DNA of 37,569 bases, taken from contig JAPLGS010000073.1 in the NCBI GenBank assembly GCA_026390015.1, forward strand, positions 55,055-92,623, in the 5' to 3' direction. The position numbers and the translations under genes are program-made. This DNA comes from Chloroflexota bacterium. GTDB taxonomy: Bacteria > Chloroflexota > Anaerolineae > Anaerolineales > Villigracilaceae. Positions 8,633-15,594 of the stretch are shown here, piece after piece (position 1 is the stretch's first letter; each line of letters begins with the position of its first letter). The notes beneath the pieces were generated by a model, which saw only the letters and a program-made list of their open reading frames with translations, did no database searches and was not told the origin of the DNA.

Positions 8633-9517
8633 TTATTTTTGTCTCACTATCGCATCCGTCATTTTTGCCACCCGCGCCATCTCTTTGACATCGTGCACGC
8701 GGATGATGTCTGCACCGCGTGTGATGCCCACGGCAACTGTCGCGGCGGTGCCTTCCACACGTTGATCTGCGGGCAGGTCTAAAGTGAATCCGATAAATGA
8801 TTTGCGGGATGTCCCCAATAAAATGGGATATCCCAGCTCGCGGATTTCATTCAGCCGATCAATTAATTCTAGATTATGTTCACGTGTCTTTCCAAAGCCG
8901 ACGCCTGGATCCAGAACAATATGCGACTCGGCAACTCCGGCTTTGAGCGCCAGTTCCACGCTGTTCATTAATTCGCGTTTTACATCTTCAATTAAGTTTT
9001 CATACTCCGCGCCGACATAGGCATTTCCAAATTTCTCGCGGATTTCCACACTGGCAGGGTTGCTGCGATTGTGCATCAGAATAAGCGGCGTTTTATATTT
9101 TGCCGCGACGAGTGCCAGGCCATCATCCGCGCGCAATCCCCACACATCGTTGATGATCTGCGCGCCGGCTCGAAGCGCTTCTTCAGCGACTTGAGCTTTA
9201 TAAGTATCAATTGAAAGTATTGCTTCTGGAAAATTATTCTTTAGCGCGCGAACAATGGGAATCACACGTTCCATTTCTTCATCTGCATTGACTGGAGCGG
9301 AGCCCGGCCGCGTTGATTCGCCGCCCACATCCAAAATGTCCGCGCCGCATGCGAGAAAGTTTCGTGCCTGCTCCACGGCAACTTCGACTGCGTCCCCTTT
9401 TGTGATGATCCCATCACCTGAAAAACTATCGGGAGTGACATTCAAGATTCCCATCACATAGGTGCGGGAACCCCAGTTGAATGTAAAACTCCCGATCTGC
9501 AGAGAAGGTGATTTCAT
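8633..9517 (-). CDS. folP: Dihydropteroate synthase
   Basis: 294 residues, the usual length. The enzyme condenses 6-hydroxymethyl-dihydropterin diphosphate with p-aminobenzoate in folate synthesis and is the sulfonamide target. Visible signatures are MGILNVTPDSFSGDG (about 22-36, pyrophosphate-binding loop), VGGESTRPGS (about 64-73), DTYKAQVAEEALRAGA with IINDVWG, LDPGVGFGKT and LLGTSRKSFIG, ending with the conserved RVHDV of the TIM barrel. It is the first gene of a tight minus-strand run (zinc-ribbon, GNAT, PBP homologue) not otherwise related to folate synthesis. A palindromic repeat lies directly upstream of its start. Confidence 0.95.
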   Translation of the reverse strand: MKSPSLQIGSFTFNWGSRTYVMGILNVTPDSFSGDGIITKGDAVEVAVEQARNFLACGADILDVGGESTRPGSAPVNADEEMERVIPIVRALKNNFPEAILSIDTYKAQVAEEALRAGAQIINDVWGLRADDGLALVAAKYKTPLILMHNRSNPASVEIREKFGNAYVGAEYENLIEDVKRELMNSVELALKAGVAESHIVLDPGVGFGKTREHNLELIDRLNEIRELGYPILLGTSRKSFIGFTLDLPADQRVEGTAATVAVGITRGADIIRVHDVKEMARVAKMTDAIVRQK

Positions 9518-9526
9518 GTTGACTAT

Positions 9527-9618
9527 GTCATTGCGGGGCTGTTCTTGATTTTGCCCGAAGCAATCCTCAACTATGCAGGAGATTGCTTCGGATGGAAGAA
9601 CGCCGTTCTCGCAATGAC
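9527..9618. repeat. Palindromic MITE-like intergenic element
   Basis: A 92-bp element with nested inverted repeats: outer GTCATTGC (9527-9534) with GCAATGAC (9611-9618), inner CGAAGCAATC (9556-9565) with GATTGCTTCG (9581-9590). It fills the gap between the STAS-like gene and folP. It resembles the widespread dispersed GTCATTGCGAG...CTCGCAATGAC repeats found in many bacteria, including Chloroflexota. It encodes nothing and would fold into a long hairpin in the folP upstream transcript. Confidence 0.75.
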
Positions 9619-9622
9619 GAAG

Positions 9623-10042
9623 TTAGATCTGATCCAATGGACGTGCCAGCCAGGCTTCGGCTTCGTTAATATCGGTAAAGATCTTCATAGCGGAAGCTGT
9701 TTCTGGCAAAGAGCCGGCCGCCACATTGCGGACCGCATCCGCCACGGATTGATCCGCTACTACAACTGCCACGCGAATATTGCGCGCAGACGGGTCGCTG
9801 TTCGCATCCACTGCCATGCGGATCGCTTTTTCGGGGATTTGTTTCACAGAGCGCAGGTCATAGAGGTTGCGCGTGCGGCGGTCTGCTTCAAGTAGGTGCG
9901 CCAGCGCAAAATCATGCCAGTGGGAGAGGGTGGCATCTGACAGGTCGGTAAACGTTAAGGTCATGCCGCCATCACCGCGGCGGATCACGGAGTAGCCAAC
10001 ATCGGAAGCCGGCGTCCAGTTCAGTGGTTTTGATTCGGTCAT
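9623..10042 (-). CDS. SpoIIAA/STAS-like small protein, function unknown
   Basis: 139 residues with alternating strands and helices. It has a beta-rich start (GGMTLTFTDLSDATLSHW), then NLYDLRSVKQIPEKAIRMAV, RNIRVAVVVADQSVADAVRNVAA and a closing MKIFTDINEAEAWL. The terminal FTDINEAEAWL and the central R-rich strand-helix pattern resemble SpoIIAA/STAS-like domains (DUF-type UspA/SpoIIAA proteins), where the last helix often reads ...EAxxWL. No signal peptide or membrane segment. AGGAGA lies nine bases upstream of the ATG and a TATAAT box lies about 27 bases upstream. Function is not known; a regulatory or lipid-binding role as in other SpoIIAA-like proteins is only a guess. Confidence 0.7.
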   Translation of the reverse strand: MTESKPLNWTPASDVGYSVIRRGDGGMTLTFTDLSDATLSHWHDFALAHLLEADRRTRNLYDLRSVKQIPEKAIRMAVDANSDPSARNIRVAVVVADQSVADAVRNVAAGSLPETASAMKIFTDINEAEAWLARPLDQI

Positions 10043-10068
10043 GGGTTTTCTCCTGTATAAGTAATTTG

Positions 10069-10074
10069 ATTATA
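10069..10074 (-). promoter_or_regulatory. -10 box of the STAS-like gene
   Basis: TATAAT on the minus strand, about 27 bases before the ATG at 10042 and upstream of its AGGAGA. It is divergent from the tRNA-Val promoter. Confidence 0.5.
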
Positions 10075-10110
10075 ACGCAGCCTTATTTTTTTTCGTTTTT
10101 TAGAATCACA

Positions 10111-10119
10111 TGCTATAAT
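10111..10119 (+). promoter_or_regulatory. Extended -10 promoter of tRNA-Val
   Basis: TGCTATAAT ends 11 bases before the first base of the tRNA, so a transcript would begin only a few bases ahead of the mature 5' end. No convincing -35 box. Confidence 0.6.
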
Positions 10120-10130
10120 GTTGGTCACCC

Positions 10131-10204
10131 GGGCGCTTAGCTCAGTTGGTTAGAGCACCTCGTTTACACCGAGGGGGTCGGGGGTTCGAGTCCCTCAGCG
10201 CCCA
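10131..10204 (+). tRNA. tRNA-Val (anticodon TAC)
   Basis: 74 bases fold as a full cloverleaf: acceptor GGGCGCT with AGCGCCC, D arm with AGTTGGTTAGA, anticodon stem CCTCG/CGAGG around loop TTTACAC (anticodon TAC, reads GTA and other Val codons), and a T arm with GTTCGAGTC. The CCA end is not encoded; the discriminator A is followed by CAA, so CCA must be added after trimming. Confidence 0.95.
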
Positions 10205-10206
10205 CA

Positions 10207-10230
10207 AAAACCCTGCGAAAGCGGGGTTTT
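10207..10230 (+). terminator. Terminator of tRNA-Val
   Basis: AAAACCCTGC and GCGGGGTTTT pair around a GAAA tetraloop directly after the tRNA; the T run is part of the stem's 3' arm. Confidence 0.75.
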
Positions 10231-10281
10231 GAATTTCCGTTATATCTTCAAGGGTTTTTCGTTAATTCTGTTTTCCTCCTC

Positions 10282-10290
10282 TGCTATAAT
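10282..10290 (+). promoter_or_regulatory. Extended -10 box placing transcription start at the epimerase ATG
   Basis: TGCTATAAT (TATAAT at 10285-10290) lies seven bases before the ATG at 10298, leaving no room for a ribosome site. The transcript is expected to be leaderless. Confidence 0.6.
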
Positions 10291-10297
10291 CTTGTTT

Positions 10298-11251
10298 ATG
10301 ATTCTCATTACAGGTGCAACAGGTTTTATCGGACGTGCGGTGGTGCGCCAGCTTTCATCCATTGGCTATCCATTGCGGACGTTGATCCGTCCTTCGCCGC
10401 GCACTCCGCGCCTGCCCAAGGGCGTAGCGGTGGAGGTGGCCGTGGTGTCGCTTGCGGATGTGCGTGGTTTGCGCGCGGCGCTGCGCGATGTCGATACCAT
10501 CATCCACCTTGCCAGCGCAGAGAATCAAGGTGGTCGTGGAAATCTATTTGTAGCAGATATTCAAGGCACCGAAAATCTCGTTGAGGCCGCATCAGATGCG
10601 GGTGTGGATCGGATCGTTTATCTTAGTCATATTGGCGCGGCGCGCGCTTCGGGGTATCCCGCTTTCAAGGCAAAAGGAATTGCCGAGGAGCACATCCGAA
10701 ATGGGAAGGTGCCGTATACGATCCTGCGGAGCTCGCTGGTGTATGGTGCTGAAGACCATTTTACAAATAATCTTGCGCGGCTGATTCGTTCTTCATTTGG
10801 CGTGTTCCCGATCCCATCCGGCGGGCGGAGTGTTGTGCAGCCTGTTTGGGTGGAAGACCTGGCGACTTGCATGTTATGGTCTCTTGATAATAATGAGACG
10901 ATCAATAAAGTTTATGAACTTGGTGGAACAGAATTTTATACTTTGCAGCAAATCATCGAAACCATCATGGATGTCACTCATAGGCGGCGCTATCTTGCGC
11001 CGTTATCACCGCTCGCATTGCGCGCGCTGACGGTGTTCTTCGAAGGTATTAATCCAAAGTTTCCCATCTCATCCTTCTGGCTCGATTATTTTGCCGTGAA
11101 CCGTACCTGCGCCATCGATTCCATGCCGCGGGTTTTTGGCTTGATGCCCGCGCGTTTTTCCTATCGCCTTGATTACCTGATCCGCCAGCCATGGGTTCAA
11201 CGCGCGTGGAATATGGTCACTGAAAGAATCTCATCTTTACGCCCCCGCTAA
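10298..11251 (+). CDS. NAD(P)-dependent epimerase/dehydratase-like (atypical SDR, NDUFA9-like)
   Basis: 317 residues beginning MILITGATGFIGRAVVRQL, the glycine-rich nucleotide-binding turn (GATGFIG) of extended or atypical SDR proteins. VEVAVVSLADVRGLRAALRD and VDTIIHLASAENQ complete the Rossmann half. The usual catalytic YxxxK appears as GYPAFKAKG, with no clear active Tyr pair, as in the complex I NDUFA9-like or NmrA-like group. These proteins often bind NADPH and act as quinone, flavonoid or assembly factors, so the substrate is open. A longer reading frame upstream (from 10229) would start inside the tRNA terminator and is rejected; the chosen ATG sits seven bases after a TATAAT box. The GNAT gene follows two bases after the stop codon. 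Confidence 0.85.
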   Translation: MILITGATGFIGRAVVRQLSSIGYPLRTLIRPSPRTPRLPKGVAVEVAVVSLADVRGLRAALRDVDTIIHLASAENQGGRGNLFVADIQGTENLVEAASDAGVDRIVYLSHIGAARASGYPAFKAKGIAEEHIRNGKVPYTILRSSLVYGAEDHFTNNLARLIRSSFGVFPIPSGGRSVVQPVWVEDLATCMLWSLDNNETINKVYELGGTEFYTLQQIIETIMDVTHRRRYLAPLSPLALRALTVFFEGINPKFPISSFWLDYFAVNRTCAIDSMPRVFGLMPARFSYRLDYLIRQPWVQRAWNMVTERISSLRPR

Positions 11252-11253
11252 AA

Positions 11254-12084
11254 ATGTCGGATATAAAAATTAACCTGATCGAAACACCCGAAGAAATGCG
11301 TCTCGTCGAGCAGCTTCAACGTGAGGTTTGGCCCGGCTCCGAAACGGATGTCGTGCCTTTGCACATGCTCATCACCGTTGTGCATAATGGCGGACTTGTG
11401 CTTGGCGCCTTTGTGGATGAAAAGCTAATCGGGCATTGCTCGCACATGATGGGCATTCATCCCGATCATCGTGATGGCGGCATCGGCTTTGCGCTCAAAC
11501 GCGCGCAATGGCAAATGGTTCGTCATCAAAGCCTCGATCACATCACGTGGACCTATGATCCACTGCTCAGCCGCAACGCGTATCTTAACATCGCAAAACT
11601 TGGCGCGGTCTGCAGTATCTACCGCCGTTCAGAATATGGCGAAATGCGCGATGGACTTAATGCCGGACTTCCATCAGACCGCTTCCAGGTGGATTGGTGG
11701 ATCAATACACTTCGAGTTGAAAGTAGATTGGGAAAGCGCTCTCGCCCGACACTCAAACTGAATCACATGATGCGTTCCGGTCTGCGTCCATTTTATTCGA
11801 TTCGCGATTCTTCTCTGACCGATAGCCTGCCGCATCCACCCGAGCATGTTCCGCCTTTTGAGGAGCGCCTGCTTTTGGCCGAGATCCCTGGCGATTTTCT
11901 TGATCTCAAATCAAAGGATTTTGCCCTGGCTCGTGATTGGAAATTTTTCACTCGCGAACTTTTTGAGACCGCGTTCGCTAAAAATTACATCATCACCGAT
12001 TTTATATTTGACAACAGTGAAGGCCACCCGCGTGGACTATACCTCTTAACTCACGGCGAAAGTACCTTGGATGAGTTTGAATAA
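11254..12084 (+). CDS. GNAT-superfamily protein (COG3375-like)
   Basis: 276 residues. The N-terminal half is a GNAT fold: SHMMGIHPDHRDGGIGFALK holds the acetyl-CoA loop, followed by ITWTYDPLLSRNAYLNIAKLGA and EYGEMRDGLNAGLPSDRFQVDWW. These motifs define the predicted acetyltransferase group COG3375, whose substrate is unknown. The C-terminal 100 residues carry no motif known to me. It starts two bases after the upstream epimerase stop, so the two are probably cotranscribed. A bidirectional terminator follows the stop. Confidence 0.8.
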   Translation: MSDIKINLIETPEEMRLVEQLQREVWPGSETDVVPLHMLITVVHNGGLVLGAFVDEKLIGHCSHMMGIHPDHRDGGIGFALKRAQWQMVRHQSLDHITWTYDPLLSRNAYLNIAKLGAVCSIYRRSEYGEMRDGLNAGLPSDRFQVDWWINTLRVESRLGKRSRPTLKLNHMMRSGLRPFYSIRDSSLTDSLPHPPEHVPPFEERLLLAEIPGDFLDLKSKDFALARDWKFFTRELFETAFAKNYIITDFIFDNSEGHPRGLYLLTHGESTLDEFE

Positions 12085-12095
12085 AAAATTAACAA

Positions 12096-12121
12096 AAGAG
12101 ACATCCGCAAGAATGTCTCTT
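12096..12121. terminator. Bidirectional terminator between converging genes
   Basis: AAGAGACAT (12096-12104) and ATGTCTCTT (12113-12121) pair around an 8-base loop. It is flanked by A-rich sequence on the left and GTTTG on the right, so it could end transcripts from both sides. Confidence 0.7.
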
Positions 12122-12137
12122 GTTTGAAGAAAATGGT

Positions 12138-12857
12138 TTATCTGCGAACGGCTGAAGGATTCTGTTCACTGCGTCCCATGGCGGTCACTCCTACTGGATG
12201 ATAAGTCGGTTCCGATCGATTTGAAGAATAGCTGGGAACAGGCTTGGGCGCAGGGCGCGGATAATTAACTGCAGGTTGGTTTGTACGAGAAACTGGCTGA
12301 GCGGCTTGTATCGGGTTATTCCGTGGAGTTGCAAAGTGGTCATGAACATCCGCAAGTGTAAAGAGTCTTTCACCTGCCACAGAGAAAGTGCCAATGATCA
12401 GCACGCGGATCAGCCAGACCATCGCCGCCACAAAGATCGGCACGATCTTGATCATGGTGGTCTGACCCACCAATGAACCTCCCACAACGCTATGATTTAG
12501 GATGGCCACCGAAACGCCCCACCAGGTCAACATCGCATTGAACGCCGCAGCGAGCAGCCACGCCCCAAAGAGATACCAAACTTCGGCAGGCTCGTCGCGC
12601 CCCTGTTCAGGGGTGAAGATGCGGGCAATTCCTGCAAAATCAATTCCACAGAAGGCAAAAGCCAGGATGGCAGACCAATGCATCCCCGCGAATTTTAGAT
12701 CGCCGAGAACATCCCGCAACGCGAATGAGGTTGTGCCAAAATTGAACAATTCGAAAGCCAGCAGGGCAGTGATGAGAATACTTCCAAAGATCGCGCCGCG
12801 TTTCAGAGCGGCGCTCTTCAGGAATGGAATTATTTGAATGTTGAGGGAACGGTTCAT
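12138..12857 (-). CDS. Membrane protein of unknown function with Pro-rich tail
   Basis: 239 residues with about four hydrophobic segments (around 25-45, 58-80, 95-118 and 135-165) and a hydrophilic C-terminal tail of about 60 residues rich in Pro, Ser and Asn, probably disordered. No catalytic motif or family is recognised. The ATG at 12857 is chosen because AAGGAGA lies nine bases upstream; an earlier start at 12881 has none. Its promoter contains a perfect palindrome matching the Gram-positive SOS box pattern, so it may be damage-inducible (inference). It is divergent from the Rrf2 regulator gene. Confidence 0.75.
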   Translation of the reverse strand: MNRSLNIQIIPFLKSAALKRGAIFGSILITALLAFELFNFGTTSFALRDVLGDLKFAGMHWSAILAFAFCGIDFAGIARIFTPEQGRDEPAEVWYLFGAWLLAAAFNAMLTWWGVSVAILNHSVVGGSLVGQTTMIKIVPIFVAAMVWLIRVLIIGTFSVAGERLFTLADVHDHFATPRNNPIQAAQPVSRTNQPAVNYPRPAPKPVPSYSSNRSEPTYHPVGVTAMGRSEQNPSAVRR

Positions 12858-12904
12858 TAGAGTTCTCCTTTTTGTAACCATACTTGATAAGATCGACAGC
12901 GCCT

Positions 12905-12933
12905 AATATAGAACACTTGTTCTAGTTTGTCAA
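12905..12933 (-). promoter_or_regulatory. Sigma-70 type promoter with SOS-box-like operator
   Basis: On the minus strand: TTGACA, exactly 17 bases, TATATT. The perfect palindrome TAGAACA-CT-TGTTCTA (12909-12924) fills the spacer and overlaps the -10 box. It contains GAAC-N4-GTTC, the pattern bound by LexA in Bacillus and Actinobacteria. A repressor there would block polymerase. Confidence 0.65.
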
Positions 12934-12970
12934 GTGCGGATTCGTTGCAGAATCATGACCCAATAAACAC

Positions 12971-12999
12971 TTGACATAATTCAGCCGCTGAATTATGAT
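12971..12999 (+). promoter_or_regulatory. Rrf2 gene promoter with embedded operator
   Basis: TTGACA (12971-12976), 17 bases, TATGAT (12994-12999). The inverted repeat ATAATTCAG-CCG-CTGAATTAT (12976-12996) occupies the spacer. This fits autorepression by the Rrf2 protein encoded directly downstream. Confidence 0.75.
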
Positions 13000-13041
13000 T
13001 ATGTGTAATAAAGTCTATTGTATTACTAGGAGATACAAAGC

Positions 13042-13497
13042 GTGAGACTTTCCAAACGCGGTGAATATGGTTTACGGGCAATGATCGTTCTGGCGGAACC
13101 TGTCGACAAGAACGCCATGCCTGTGGTGCAGATCAAGGAGATCGCTCAACGCGAGCAGATCTCCCCCAAGTTCCTTGAGCAGATTTTGCTTGCACTCAAG
13201 AACGCGGGTCTACTCCACAGCAAAATGGGCGTCGGCGGCGGGTATTACCTGGCCAGGTCCCCCAGAGAGATCACGCTCGGCCAAGTTTTTCGTGTGTTGG
13301 ACGGTCCCGTTGCCCCGATCAAATGTGTCAGCCAGATGTCGTATGAGCCTTGCGGCTGTCCTGACGAGCAGACTTGCGGCCTGCGGCAGGTGATGGGTGA
13401 TGTGCGGAATGCCATCGCCGACATTCTCGACAATACCAGCCTGGCGGATGTAGTCAAGCGACAGAGTACTGTCCGCAAGAAACTCGGCATAAAATAG
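13042..13497 (+). CDS. Rrf2/IscR-family transcriptional regulator
   Basis: 151 residues. The N-terminal winged helix starts MRLSKRGEYGLRAMIVLA, followed by IKEIAQREQISPKFLEQILLALKNAGLLHS and the wing KMGVGGGYYLAR, all typical of Rrf2. Four cysteines lie in the C-terminal loop: C95, C104, C106 and C112. IscR and relatives bind a [2Fe-2S] cluster through three Cys in this region, so an iron-sulfur sensor is likely but the spacing is not that of IscR. The start is GTG with AGGAG ten bases upstream. The gene sits upstream of pstSCAB, separated by a weak terminator. Whether it controls phosphate uptake or only itself is open. Confidence 0.9.
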   Translation: MRLSKRGEYGLRAMIVLAEPVDKNAMPVVQIKEIAQREQISPKFLEQILLALKNAGLLHSKMGVGGGYYLARSPREITLGQVFRVLDGPVAPIKCVSQMSYEPCGCPDEQTCGLRQVMGDVRNAIADILDNTSLADVVKRQSTVRKKLGIK

Positions 13498-13507
13498 ATA
13501 ATAAAAC

Positions 13508-13534
13508 TGCGTACGGGGGAACGCATTTTTATTT
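13508..13534 (+). terminator. Weak terminator after the Rrf2 gene
   Basis: TGCGT (13508-13512) pairs with ACGCA (13521-13525) around an 8-base loop, followed by TTTTTATTT. It separates the regulator from pstS, which has its own -10 box. Confidence 0.5.
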
Positions 13535-13564
13535 ACCTTAAAAGTATACTAGTACTATAGACTT

Positions 13565-13570
13565 TATAAT
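13565..13570 (+). promoter_or_regulatory. -10 box of pstS
   Basis: TATAAT, with no good -35 at 17 bases. Small overlapping palindromes (AGTATACT, ACTAGT, AGTACT at about 13543-13556) lie where an activator or repressor could bind. No canonical Pho box is seen. Ribosome site GGAG at 13584-13587. Confidence 0.5.
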
Positions 13571-13594
13571 ACATAAACAAATTGGAGATGAAAT

Positions 13595-14599
13595 ATGCGA
13601 AAATTTACTTTAACACTTGCCTCAATACTAGTTGTTGTCTCCATGCTTTTGGCTGGATGCAACGCCAGTACACCCACACCTGCCCCAGTTGCAGCCACCG
13701 AATCCCCCGTCAATACAGCCACAGAGCCACCTCTCAGTGGAGTTGTTTCGGTTTCTGGCGCGTTCGCCTTATATCCGATGATGACTGTCTGGGCCGACGA
13801 GTTCCACAAACTTCATCCAGATGTTGAGTTCGATGTGCAAGGCGGCGGCGCCGGCAAAGGTATGACTGATACCATCGCGGACGCAGTGGATATTGGCATG
13901 ATCTCACGCTCGATCAAAGAGGAAGAAACCGCTCAGGGAATTTTCTGGGTATCTGTCGCCAAGGATGCGGTTTTCCCAATTATCAGTTCTGAGAATCCTG
14001 TCGCGGCGCAAATCCTCAAAAAGGGAATCACACAGGAAATCTTCAACAAGATTTACATCAGCGGCGAGATCACAACCTGGGGCGAAGTGATCGGCGACCC
14101 AGCCATCACCGATGAGGTTCACGTATTCACTCGATCTGATGCCTCTGGCGCGGCGGAACAATGGTCAAAATTTAGCGGCGGTAAAGCTCAGGAAGATTTG
14201 AAAGGTATTGGCGTAAACGGCGAGCCTGCGATTTTGGATACCGTGATCAAAGATCCGCTGGCGATCGGTTATGGTAACTTGAACAGTATTTTTGATCTCT
14301 CGAATGGCAATATAGTTTCTGGCATCATCATCCCGCCTATTGATATTGATAAGAATGACAAGGCGGATGCGGTTGAAATTTATACTGTCAAGAAGGATGC
14401 GTTCGACGCGGTTGCGAATGGCACGTATCCATCGCCGCCCGCTCGTTTCGAGAATCTTGCCACTCTGGGCAAACCCGATGGATTGACTCTGGCTTTCATC
14501 GAATGGATATTAACCGACGGCCAGCAATATCTTGAATCAGCCGGGTTCGTGGCGCTTACTCCTGAGCAAAAAACCGAGTCGCTTGCAAAACTCAAATGA
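13595..14599 (+). CDS. pstS: Phosphate ABC transporter substrate-binding lipoprotein
   Basis: 334 residues. A type II signal peptide ends in the lipobox LLAGC (Cys22), followed by a Thr/Pro-rich linker, so the protein is anchored outside the membrane. The binding domain shows VSGAFALYPMMTVWADEF, DVQGGGAGKGMTDTIADAVDIGMISRSI and FTRSDASGAAEQWSKFSGG, matching PstS-type phosphate binding proteins, where Ser, Thr, Arg and Asp side chains hold phosphate. Downstream pstC, pstA and pstB confirm the assignment. The stop codon overlaps the pstC start (ATGA), so translation is coupled. A distinctive hairpin lies just inside pstC. Confidence 0.92.
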   Translation: MRKFTLTLASILVVVSMLLAGCNASTPTPAPVAATESPVNTATEPPLSGVVSVSGAFALYPMMTVWADEFHKLHPDVEFDVQGGGAGKGMTDTIADAVDIGMISRSIKEEETAQGIFWVSVAKDAVFPIISSENPVAAQILKKGITQEIFNKIYISGEITTWGEVIGDPAITDEVHVFTRSDASGAAEQWSKFSGGKAQEDLKGIGVNGEPAILDTVIKDPLAIGYGNLNSIFDLSNGNIVSGIIIPPIDIDKNDKADAVEIYTVKKDAFDAVANGTYPSPPARFENLATLGKPDGLTLAFIEWILTDGQQYLESAGFVALTPEQKTESLAKLK

Positions 14600-15594
14600 A
14601 TCAAATGGATTCAACCAATACCCCTCAATCCATAAATAAAACGACAGGCCGGTTGTCCCGGCCTGTCGTCGCGTCGCGTACAAGGCAAAACAATTTTGCC
14701 CAACGCACATTTTTTATCTTCACACTGCTGCCGGTCCTGCTCATTCTCGTAGTCGCCATCGCTTTATTCGTCCGATCATGGCCGATCTTGAACGCTTATC
14801 CATTATACGATTTACTTTTTGGCAAGGTTTGGAAGCCCACTAATGGACAGTTCGGTTTCCTGCCTTTCATCGCCGGTACATTCTGGGTCACAGCAGTTGG
14901 CATACTTCTTGCAGTGCCAGCCTGTTTGTTGGTTTCGATCTATCTGGCAGAGTATGCCCATGCGCGGACCCGCTCAATTGCCAAGCCTATTTTGGATCTA
15001 CTGGCTGCGATCCCGCCTGTGGTCTACGGTGTCTGGGGATTACTTGCCATCGTCCCATTTGTGGATAAAGTGCTCGCGCCTCTTTCTGACCGATGGCTGG
15101 ATTCTGTTTCGATATTCAGTGTCAACCAGCCGACAGGGTTCGGGATCCTCGCAGCGGGAATCGTGTTGGCGGTCATGATCGCACCGCTGATCATCGCGGT
15201 CATGTATGAAATTTTTTCCACAGTTCCCAACGACTTGCGTCACGCATCTCTCGCAGTCGGCGCGACTCGCTTGCAGACTATTCGAAACATCGTGTTGCCG
15301 CAAGTCGCCCCGGGAATTCTGGCCGCCATTGTGCTCGGGGCATCGCGCGCACTTGGTGAAACCATCGCTGTGTTGATGGTAGTGGGTAACATCCCGCAAA
15401 TGCCGACCTCGATCTTTGATTCCGCGTATCCACTGCCGGCGTTGATCGCCAACAACTACGGCGAGATGATGTCGATCCCTTTGTATGATGCGGCTTTGTT
15501 AAGCGCGGCGCTTGTTTTGCTGGTTGTTATCTTGATCTTTAATATTCTTTCCATGCTGGTCATCCAGCGCATGTTGAGGCGAAAATGGGTTTAA
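14596..15594 (+). CDS. pstC: Phosphate ABC transporter permease PstC
   Basis: 332 residues with about six membrane segments. A hydrophilic N-terminus of about 35 residues precedes the first helix. The permease loop contacting the ATPase is visible as HASLAVGATRLQTIRNIVLPQVAPGILAAIVLGASRALGETIAVLMVVG, the EAA-type motif of Pst permeases. The start overlaps the pstS stop by four bases; a second ATG four codons in is also possible. A perfect 12-bp inverted repeat lies at 14641-14669, within the poorly conserved N-terminal codons. The gene overlaps pstA by 10 bases. Confidence 0.92.
   Translation: MNQMDSTNTPQSINKTTGRLSRPVVASRTRQNNFAQRTFFIFTLLPVLLILVVAIALFVRSWPILNAYPLYDLLFGKVWKPTNGQFGFLPFIAGTFWVTAVGILLAVPACLLVSIYLAEYAHARTRSIAKPILDLLAAIPPVVYGVWGLLAIVPFVDKVLAPLSDRWLDSVSIFSVNQPTGFGILAAGIVLAVMIAPLIIAVMYEIFSTVPNDLRHASLAVGATRLQTIRNIVLPQVAPGILAAIVLGASRALGETIAVLMVVGNIPQMPTSIFDSAYPLPALIANNYGEMMSIPLYDAALLSAALVLLVVILIFNILSMLVIQRMLRRKWV
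14641..14669 (+). promoter_or_regulatory. Strong hairpin at the start of pstC
   Basis: ACGACAGGCCGG and its exact complement (14658-14669) flank TTGTC. It lies 42 bases after the pstS stop codon, inside pstC codons 16-25. In the sense direction it has no T run; on the minus strand it is followed by TTTTATTTAT and would resemble a terminator. Confidence 0.6.

Noticed and set aside
10229-10297. Longer N-terminus of the epimerase
   Set aside because: It begins inside the tRNA terminator and adds a hydrophobic stretch before a complete GATGFIG start; the -10 box lies within it.
13543-13556. Pho box upstream of pstS
   Set aside because: Overlapping small palindromes are present but do not match the known PhoB direct repeat pattern.
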